A stretch of 64,000 nt of DNA from Niveomyces insectorum RCEF 264 (Eukaryota > Ascomycota > Sordariomycetes > Hypocreales > Cordycipitaceae): positions 227,249-291,248 of the forward strand of contig AZHD01000013.1 in assembly GCA_001636815.1 (NCBI GenBank), written 5' to 3'. Positions 57,182-64,000 of the stretch are shown here, piece after piece. The position numbers and the translations under genes were made by a program. Each line of letters starts with the position of its first letter. The stretch's first letter is position 1. The notes under the pieces are model-generated. The model made no database searches. It had not been told where the DNA came from and was given only the letters and a program-made list of their open reading frames with translations.

Positions 57182-59614
57182 ATGCCAGACAAGGGCTTTT
57201 CTGTCGCGACCTACGCGGCGGGGGCGTCCTTGGCCACCATTGCCCTCGTTTACGTCTTTGCGCCGACCTACTTCCTCGACAACAACCCCTCCACCTCCAG
57301 CAATCCGCTCGCCTCTCTCACCAACCGCAAGACCGGCATCGTCGGCCTTGCCAACGCCGCGAACGACTGCTTTATCAACTCGGTTCTTCAGGCCCTCGCC
57401 GGTCTGGGCGACCTCCGCATATACCTCATCCGGGAAACACACCGGCGCACAATCGACGACGACGGCGTGTACAGCAACCTCGTGCCACAGGATGCGGTTG
57501 CTTCGTCCGGGGATGGAACGCCAGGGCCGTCGCGCCGGCCGATGCCGGCCTGGAAGATCGAAGGCCTGCAAGCGGGGCTGGTGACCAAGGGGTTGAAGAA
57601 CATGATCGATCAGCTCAACGAGCGGCCCATCTACCGAAAAGTCATTACCGCGGGGCCGTTTGTGCGCGTGCTGGAGGTCGCCTTTCATCAGCGCATTAGC
57701 CGGCAGCAGCAGGACGCCCAGGAGTTCTTGCAGGTGGTGGCTGAGCGGTTGTGCGACGAATACCATGCAGGGCAACGGGCAAGGCGGTTTGCCCGGCGGC
57801 GCGCGGCAATGGAAGCCTCGTCAGCCCTGGGCGGCGCCACTGACGCAGCGGCGCAGGCGGCGGCTGTGGCCCCCCTGGACACCAAAATTGTGGAAGAAAA
57901 ACTGGCCAGCCTCGCCGCGGCCGCAAATGGCGGCGGGACGGCTGAACAGGACCCGCGGTTACGGCAGGCGCAGGGGCAGGAGAATGTCGCGCCACTCAGT
58001 AGCAGCCGTAGCAGCAGTAGCGAAAGCAACACCCAAACCAAAGCCAAAAGCACAAACGGACAACCCAGGCAAAATCCAAAAGACGACGAAACGGACGATC
58101 GTGGGGATAAGTCGAAGCGGGAGAAGGAGGGGGAGGGGGACCACGACGACGATGAAGACGAAGATGGATTTCCGATGGAAGGCCAGATTGAGTCGCAAAT
58201 TGAGTGCCTCACGTGCGGCTTTAAACCAAGGTCGTCTAAGCAGACTTTCTGCACCTTGACGCTCAACGTACCTCAGGTGTCGTCGACGTCGCTTAGTGCG
58301 TGTTTCGACTCGATGCTGAAGACAGAGTACATTGACGATTTCAAGTGCGAAAAGTGCCGGCTGGTGCACGCAAAGCAAATGTTTGAGGCCGAGGCGGCAA
58401 AGTCGGCGTCGTCCGAGTCCTTTCGAAGCGAGGCCAAGCAGGCCATTGCGGCGCTGCAGGCGGCTATCGAGACCGACCCGGAACGGCCGCCGCCCCGTGT
58501 GACGTTGCCCGACGTGCGCTATGCGCCCAAACGCCGGATCGCGCGGCATTTCCGGCTGGTCACGTTCCCCAAGGTGCTGGCAATCCATTTGTCGCGCTCC
58601 ATCTACGACGCCGCCAACATGTCGCAGAAGAACTCGGCCAAGGTGGCGTTTCCTGAGCGGCTGCCGCTGGGCGGGCTGCTGCAGCAGCGCAAGTACAAGC
58701 TCATCAGCGTCGTCATGCACAAGGGCAACCACCACAGCGGCCACTACGAGTCGTTCCGGCGGCAGACCGTGAGCCCGCCCTACTCGAATCCCAACACCTT
58801 CTGCGTCGCCAACGCCTACTCGTCGACCACCACCCCGGCGGCGACGACCCCCAAGATCGGTACGTCCGACGCAGCGACGGGCGTGTCCCCGTTGGCCGGC
58901 GGCAGTCCTGTGTCCTCCGAGTCCGACCTGCCACCGGCCGCCTACGATTCGGACGGCACGGCGCCTCCGCCCGACACGGCCAGCATACGAGGCTCAAAAA
59001 GAGCCGCAGCCGCCGTTGCGGACCGGGTTTCACGCTCGTCGAGTCTCCGGGCGCGGGCGTCGTCCTTGGTGCTACCGCCCCCGCCGACGTCCGCCCCGCG
59101 CGGTCCGTTGCCGGGCGACGAAGCTGTGAACGAAAATTTCAGTGGCAACGGAAACGGCAACGGCAACGCCAAGAGAAGCAACTCCGATGCTGCAGCGGAG
59201 ACCTCGAGCTTACGGTCCATCACCCGGTCTACGTGGTCGCGGATTGCACCTTCGTCGCGCAGCGGAAGCCGTGCGGGCAGCCGGAACGGAAGCCACCAGA
59301 GCGGAAGCCGGAGCGGCAGTCAGAGCCGGGCCTCGCATCGGTTCGCCTTGCGGCCGTCAAGCAAAAACGGCGCCGCCAGCGAAACCACCGTTCTTCCGGC
59401 TACTGCAGTGGTAACAGCAGCAGAGACGACGACGACGACGAACGGAACTGCCAGCGGGGCCGAAAAGAAGGTGCGGAGAAAGAAGACACAAGACCGGTGG
59501 TGGCGGATCAGCGATGAGCGCGTGCGCGAAGCTAGTACGCGGGAAGTGCTGGGGATGCAGCGGGAGGTCTACTTGCTGTTCTACGAGCTGGAACGCGATC
59601 CGTACACTGGGTGA
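57182..59614 (+). CDS. ubiquitin-specific protease with N-terminal membrane anchor (UBP1/USP30-like)
   Basis: Single exon of 810 residues. It removes ubiquitin from substrates. The Cys box is GLANAANDCFINSVLQ with catalytic C63, and the His box is GHYESFRR with H near 521. A zinc-ribbon-like pair of CxxC motifs (ECLTCGF and FKCEKCR) lies in between. Residues 8-31 (FSVATYAAGASLATIALVYV) form one hydrophobic helix, so the enzyme is probably anchored in the ER or outer mitochondrial membrane facing the cytosol, as proposed for relatives such as yeast Ubp1. The catalytic domain is split by a long Gln/Asn/Asp/Glu-rich insert (about 200-335), and a Ser/Gly/Asn-rich insert follows the His box (about 535-775). 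The conserved C-terminal WWRISDERVREA and QREVYLLFYELER are intact. ATG at 57182 was chosen over the overlapping frame because only it contains these motifs. Confidence 0.92.
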   Translation: MPDKGFSVATYAAGASLATIALVYVFAPTYFLDNNPSTSSNPLASLTNRKTGIVGLANAANDCFINSVLQALAGLGDLRIYLIRETHRRTIDDDGVYSNLVPQDAVASSGDGTPGPSRRPMPAWKIEGLQAGLVTKGLKNMIDQLNERPIYRKVITAGPFVRVLEVAFHQRISRQQQDAQEFLQVVAERLCDEYHAGQRARRFARRRAAMEASSALGGATDAAAQAAAVAPLDTKIVEEKLASLAAAANGGGTAEQDPRLRQAQGQENVAPLSSSRSSSSESNTQTKAKSTNGQPRQNPKDDETDDRGDKSKREKEGEGDHDDDEDEDGFPMEGQIESQIECLTCGFKPRSSKQTFCTLTLNVPQVSSTSLSACFDSMLKTEYIDDFKCEKCRLVHAKQMFEAEAAKSASSESFRSEAKQAIAALQAAIETDPERPPPRVTLPDVRYAPKRRIARHFRLVTFPKVLAIHLSRSIYDAANMSQKNSAKVAFPERLPLGGLLQQRKYKLISVVMHKGNHHSGHYESFRRQTVSPPYSNPNTFCVANAYSSTTTPAATTPKIGTSDAATGVSPLAGGSPVSSESDLPPAAYDSDGTAPPPDTASIRGSKRAAAAVADRVSRSSSLRARASSLVLPPPPTSAPRGPLPGDEAVNENFSGNGNGNGNAKRSNSDAAAETSSLRSITRSTWSRIAPSSRSGSRAGSRNGSHQSGSRSGSQSRASHRFALRPSSKNGAASETTVLPATAVVTAAETTTTTNGTASGAEKKVRRKKTQDRWWRISDERVREASTREVLGMQREVYLLFYELERDPYTG

Positions 59615-60374
59615 ATTGATAGCGGTCGCACGCGTCGTTGAAAAAAAATGCATTACCTGGAGACGTTATCATTTTTTCTTTTTTTTTGGTGGCACAGGAT
59701 ATGCCATATTTCCTTCCATCACTCTTTTGAAGGCGTATTAGCTCTTCCTTTTCTTTTTCTTTTTTTTTCTCATTTTTTTTTTCTGCCCTAACAATTTCGG
59801 TCGTTTGTCTGGTGACAGCATGAGTTCGGGCGCTTTTCAGCATTTTTTTTATTGGAAAGGACTTTTTTATACATTAGAAAACCACTTTTGAAGGTTTTGT
59901 TCTACGACGGTTTTGCATAAAAAAATCAAAGATAAATGGTCTATGGATAGAGAACTGGATATTTGTGTTTCTGGGGGAAATCAAGAGTAAGAAGAAAAAA
60001 ACAGTGACCCATGGGCAAAGATTGCAAGAGTGACAACAAGAGTACTATAAAACGGGACAGCAGGATTGCTCGAGTTAAGGCCAAGGTCTCTAAACTTTTA
60101 ACATATGTATTTGCTTTTAAAATTGCCCCCTTTTTCAAGGGCCCCAAAAACACAACACGACGTCGTTCTATGGAAAAAAAACCGTGCTTGTACAAGAGTA
60201 CCGTGACGACTGTGTGAAACAAGCCTTATTCAAAGGGCTGGAAAGATTAATTACATGGGGGGTTGACAAGAAAGAACACACCAAAAAAAACCCAACAAGT
60301 CCCCCATAGTATAGACCAAATATTGAACGCACAAAAAAAGAAAAACATAAAAATCAATACCCACCATGAGCCCT
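59615..60374. other. convergent intergenic region, AT-rich
   Basis: About 760 bp between the 3' ends of the protease and oxysterol-binding protein genes. Rich in T and A runs; no gene seen. Confidence 0.4.
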
Positions 60375-61813
60375 TTACGGCTGCTGCCCCAGCAGTTCCT
60401 GCGCGATCCGCGCGGCCTCGTCCTCGGTGAGAGGCGGTGCCGCCCGCGCGGCGGCCGCCTTGGCCTGGTCAAATCGCCACAGCCCACCCGTCTTGTCGCT
60501 GTCGCCGTGCTCGGCCAGGCCCACGTGCCGTGCCAACCGCGCCAGCACGGGGTCCGGTGCTGCCGCGCGACCCTTGCCCTCGCCCTTGCCCTCGCTCTTG
60601 CCCTCGCTCTTGCCCTCGCTCTTGCCCTCGGCCTCGGCCTCGGCCTCGTTGTCGTCGTCAACGGCCGCGCCCGCCGCCACGTCGCTGAAATACCGCCGCT
60701 CCCACACGCGGCCGGCGGCCCGTTCGCGCGCGCGCGCCTCGCGCTGGCAGCGGCACGACGGGCACCTGGGCGGGCTCAAAGCTCGCCACCAGATTGGACG
60801 CGGCGGTGGCGTTGCGGCCCCCCGGGGCCCCCCGGTAGAGGGAAAACGCTTTGGTCCACTGGCCGGTGGCGTGGTAAAGGACGTCCTTTTCGTGGCCGGT
60901 GCGGTAGAGGGACGCGGTGACGCTGTTCTTCTTGCCGCTGAGCCAGCCCTTGCCGCTGTAGTCGATGCGGGCGGTGTAGCCCGTGGACGAGACGATGTAG
61001 GAGGCGCCGTCGAGCTCGATAAAGGGGGAGCCGAACAGGAGGCCCTCGATGTGGAGCGAGGGCAGGGTGATGAGGTAGGTGTCGGCCGCAGGGGCGGTCC
61101 CGTCCACGGCACCGTCGTCGGTCGGTTGCGCCGCTGTCGCTGTCGCTGTCGCCGCCGATGCCTGCGGCACTGGCACCGTCAGCACGGCGTGACCGATCTG
61201 CTTGATGTTGATGGTGCGGCTGAACGAGGCCTTTTGCGCGTTGTAGCCCTCGAGGTGGACGCCCGTGGGCAGGTTGGTGATGCTGTAGGCGGTGGCCGGC
61301 GGGTGGTGGCTGACCTGCTCGCTGATGAGCTCGGTGGTGCCGGAGCCGCCGGCGTCGTCCTCCCAGGTGCCGAGGAACAGCTCCCCCAGGAAGGGGTTGA
61401 TCGGCTTCTTCTCGTTGCCGTACTGCTCGCTGCGGCTGGCGTACTGCTGCTTGAGCGTCGACAAAAACCACTTGAGCACGAGCACGGCGCGCTTTTCCGG
61501 GTCCGGCTCCTGGGCCGGAGCGGCCAGCAGGGCCGGGTGTTCGGCCCAGTAGGAGCTGAACTCGGTGAGGCTTTTGGCGGAGACGATAAACGGGGGAGCG
61601 GTCAAGCTCGCGAGGTCGCCGTTGAAGGAGGCAATGGACTGTGGAAGGAGAGGGCAGTCGCAGCGTGTTAGCGAGGCGGGGAAAGCATAAAACGAACAAT
61701 GGGCATTGGCATCGAGTTCAGCGGAGGAACAATAATTTTACCTTGAGAAATGAGGCCCAGCTGCTGCCGCCGGCCTGCGAGGCGGCCGACGGTTGGGTTG
61801 TAGACGAGTCCAT
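60375..61813 (-). CDS. oxysterol-binding protein (Osh/Kes1 type), interrupted
   Basis: Exon 1 (61813-61742, 24 codons) joins exon 2 at 61638 across a 103-bp intron. The lipid-transfer domain is recognisable through KRAVLVLKWFLSTLKQQYAS, KKPINPFLGELFLGTW and the signature EQVSHHPP, which marks the PI4P-binding site. The frame is good down to NLVASFEPAQ (about 60770). After that the family's ESRRAW helix is absent, and the conserved continuation (QREARARERAAGRVWERRYF) resumes in another frame and runs to a stop at 60375-60377. So a stretch of roughly 30 codons that should lie between is missing and the frame changes, within 60740-60766. The C-terminal part also has a KSEG/KGEG repeat encoded by a 12-bp minisatellite. 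Osh proteins move sterols or PI4P between the ER and other membranes. This copy is either a damaged gene or an assembly collapse. Confidence 0.85.
60571..60648 (-). repeat. 12-bp coding minisatellite in the oxysterol-binding gene
   Basis: About five imperfect copies of TTGCCCTCGCTC (plus strand), the middle three perfect, encode alternating Lys-Ser-Glu-Gly and Lys-Gly-Glu-Gly on the minus strand, followed by Glu-Ala repeats. It lies in a loop after the lipid-transfer core. Confidence 0.85.
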
Positions 61814-62923
61814 GGTACGCGGAGTGTACGAAAAAGGGAAAAAAGAGACGAAACCGCTGGAAATGAAGCAATTTAAATGTTGTGTCTTCTTTTTTCTTTT
61901 TTGGGGGGGGGCTTATAAGCTATATATTAGCAGAGAGTGGGGGACGGGCTGACGCTCCAGTACCGTTTTCAGCGAGCCCCAGCAGCAGAAGGGTCACAAG
62001 GAGGCAATGTTTGGACGCGCAAGATGACGACGGAAGGGAGAAAGAAAAGAAGAGAGAGAGGGCAAAAGAATGGAGAGAAAGAGTGGATTTTTGCGTGCGT
62101 GGCTGGCGGCAGCTGAGGTAAGGTGCCAAGCAGGTTGAGACAGGGGCCGCACAAGAGGCAAACGGTCGCGTGCCAAGGGATGCGCGGGGGGGAGCCTGAC
62201 GATGAAGCAGAAAATGGACAAATAAACAGAGCAAAAGAGACTGAGAATCAGCTTTCACGATGGTCGAAGATTTGAGAAATGCGAAATGAACGAAATGACG
62301 CTGTTGGGAGAGGGGACGAACAAAACAGGGAAGGAACGGGCATCTATTGTAGACGGGTACCTTCCAGGATTCTTGGCAGGTTCCATTAGTCATCCGTCTG
62401 AGAGGGGAATGGGAAAATTGGGCATCGCCGGCAAAATCCCATACAGAGGCGTGAGAGGGTCCGGCGGTGTTGCGGCCGGTGCCGGAGGCGAGCAAACTGC
62501 GGCGGGTTAGCAGGCCCCAGTAATGGACAAATGCCGATGATCCACCGCTCAAAGAAAACGGCGGACAGCTTTGGACGCCACCCAGAACGAACAAACCTTC
62601 ACCGAAGGGGTTGCACGTGCCGATATTGCATCTTGCCTACAACCAAGGCCGGCCAAGATTCCGTGGCTACGCTCCCTACACTGCGCCTTACAAAAGACAT
62701 GACGTATGCATAAAAGCTTATAGCCCAAGAACAGAATGTGTCCGTTGGGAGCAGTAGGCTTCCGGCGTAAGCTGGGTAAACTCCGGGACCGGCAAGCAAT
62801 CGCTTATAAGCATAGAGCAGGCGGAGGATGCCGTACACCGTTATAACGATACTTAGAATTCCCCGAAGACCGTGATGGTGCAAAAAAAGCAAACGCTCGT
62901 ATTAGATTTGTATGCAAGGGAGA
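61814..62923. other. intergenic spacer, nothing firm
   Basis: About 1.1 kb between two leftward genes: promoter of the oxysterol-binding gene (minus-strand pyrimidine-rich near 62030-62110) and 3' flank of the glycosyltransferase. No gene, RNA or repeat recognised. Confidence 0.4.
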
Positions 62924-64000
62924 TTACGGTTTTCTATCGTATAAAAATCCGTAGACGCCGTCCTCCTCCGTCCATGCTACACCGTCCCGCTGGCTGCAGC
63001 GGTCGACGAACTGGCGCATCAAGGCGACGTTGATGCCCGAGTAAATGATCGGGGACGGCGGCGGCGGTGCCGACGACGGGGGCATCCTTCTGACGTCGTC
63101 GTCCTCGCCCACGACAAACCAAGGGCTCGTCAGGCACGCCTGCGCAGTGGCGTTCCACGTCCACGCCAGGCAGTTGCTACTACCGCCACCACCGTTGCCC
63201 GCGGGCCGCCGGGGCCACCGCGGGCGAGGTGGGCTGTTTCCACCGTTCCCGCCGTCCTCGTCTTCGTCCTCTCCGCCAACGTCGTCGCCCATGCAAAGCC
63301 GCCGGCACGACGCAGCCGTGACCACGTCGTCGGTGCGGCGCGTCACCAGTGCGGCCGACGACGAGTCGTCGCCGGGCCGGCCCACAAAGTCCGCGCCGGG
63401 CCACACGGGCTGCCGCTGCAGCGCCGCCAGCGTCGGCCGGCCGTAGAGAGCCCACAGGTCACCCCACGCTAGGACAGGTGCCAGCGGCTGGGGGTGCCGG
63501 TGCTGGTCGTAGCGGCCCAGCCGGGCAAACACGCGGCCCGTTTCGGCCATCTCGGCGGGCTGCGCCAGCCCGTGGAACGACACCAGCGGCAGGCACACGC
63601 GGTCGGTGCTGATGCGCGTCGCGCGCGGGCGCGCCCCGTTGAACAGCCGCACGAACCGCTCGTCGAGGTAGACGCCGACCTGCAGCAGCGTGGTCGCGAG
63701 CAGCCGGTCGCCCCAGGTCTCGGTGACGGAGGCGACGTACAGGAGTGGGGACACCGGGGCGGCCACGCCGCGGTCTGGATCGACATCGGCCCGCCCAAAC
63801 AGCCGCCGTAGCGCCCCCTGCGACAGGACAATGGCCGACCCGCCGTGTGCAAACCGCGCGCGGTAGTCGCCGACGGCGTTGCCGAGGTAGTGCGGCGCGG
63901 CCGGGTCGAGGTGCGCGAGCAGTCGGCGCAGCGACGCGGGCACCACAAACGTGTCGTCGTCCAGCAGCAGGTACCAGGCCTTGTGCGGCATGGCGGCGTA
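62924..64000 (-). CDS. GT31/Fringe-like glycosyltransferase, 3' part
   Basis: The gene runs leftward and its 5' part is beyond the right edge; 358 residues are in the window. The metal-binding motif is WYLLLDDDTFV at the very start, followed by GNAVGDY and HGGSAIVLSQGAL, the pattern of Fringe/core-1-galactosyltransferase type GT31 enzymes, which use UDP-sugars and Mn2+. SFHGLAQPAEM is a plausible acceptor-side motif. After the catalytic part come C-x3-C (ASCRRLC), an Asp/Gly/Pro-rich insert and a second cysteine pair (NCLAWTWN...ACLTS), which resembles an apple/PAN-type disulfide module. Such fungal proteins are usually type II membrane proteins of the Golgi; the anchor would be in the missing part. 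Acceptor unknown. Confidence 0.82.
   Translation of the reverse strand, partial: YAAMPHKAWYLLLDDDTFVVPASLRRLLAHLDPAAPHYLGNAVGDYRARFAHGGSAIVLSQGALRRLFGRADVDPDRGVAAPVSPLLYVASVTETWGDRLLATTLLQVGVYLDERFVRLFNGARPRATRISTDRVCLPLVSFHGLAQPAEMAETGRVFARLGRYDQHRHPQPLAPVLAWGDLWALYGRPTLAALQRQPVWPGADFVGRPGDDSSSAALVTRRTDDVVTAASCRRLCMGDDVGGEDEDEDGGNGGNSPPRPRWPRRPAGNGGGGSSNCLAWTWNATAQACLTSPWFVVGEDDDVRRMPPSSAPPPPSPIIYSGINVALMRQFVDRCSQRDGVAWTEEDGVYGFLYDRKP

Noticed and set aside
60427..61671. 414-codon plus-strand open frame
   Set aside because: Antisense shadow of the oxysterol-binding gene.

Overview
This is nuclear DNA of a filamentous ascomycete (Pezizomycotina, most likely a Sordariomycete). The genes are GC-rich with strong G/C third-position bias. 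Introns are mostly 58-101 bp, start GT, end AG and usually carry a CTAAC/CTGAC-like branch point. Pyrimidine-rich leaders precede many start codons, and the gene set (SRPK-like kinase, VPS9-ankyrin protein, short DUF7871-type cysteine-rich protein, GT31 glycosyltransferase) is fungal. The species cannot be named from the sequence alone.

Layout, left to right: 3' end of an AAA+ ATPase (+); a tiny one-helix membrane protein (-); a fatty-acid hydroxylase/sterol-desaturase-type enzyme (+); an SRPK-like kinase (+); a small DUF6699-like protein (+); homogentisate 1,2-dioxygenase (+), broken by a 17-bp tandem duplication and an assembly gap; a gene desert of about 12.5 kb; a low-complexity protein with a conserved C-terminal domain (+); a 4-kb gap; a zinc cytidine/purine-type deaminase (-); a METTL21-type methyltransferase (+); a metallothionein-like cysteine-rich protein (+); phosphoglucomutase (-); a long Ser/Pro/Gln-rich fungal protein (-); a 4.4-kb spacer with a sequence gap and poly-G tract; a VPS9-domain/ankyrin Rab GEF (-); a PPPDE (DeSI-like) peptidase (-); the OLA1/YchF ATPase (+), with a probable C/D snoRNA in its unusually long intron; an F-box pseudogene (-); a membrane-anchored ubiquitin-specific protease (+); an oxysterol-binding protein (-) with an internal deletion/frameshift; and the 3' part of a GT31/Fringe-like glycosyltransferase (-).

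The genes do not form a pathway cluster: this is an ordinary mix of housekeeping genes (sugar phosphate metabolism, tyrosine breakdown, ubiquitin and SUMO removal, vesicle and lipid traffic, translation) with long spacers. No secondary-metabolite cluster, intact transposon, tRNA, rRNA or CRISPR array was seen. I found no clearly new multi-gene system. The best leads are the intronic snoRNA candidate with an exact 12-nt complement to the peptidyl-transferase centre of 25S rRNA, the two broken core genes, a group of GTACTTNGTAC quasi-palindromes in the gene desert, and an MluI-box hairpin in a gene-free stretch.
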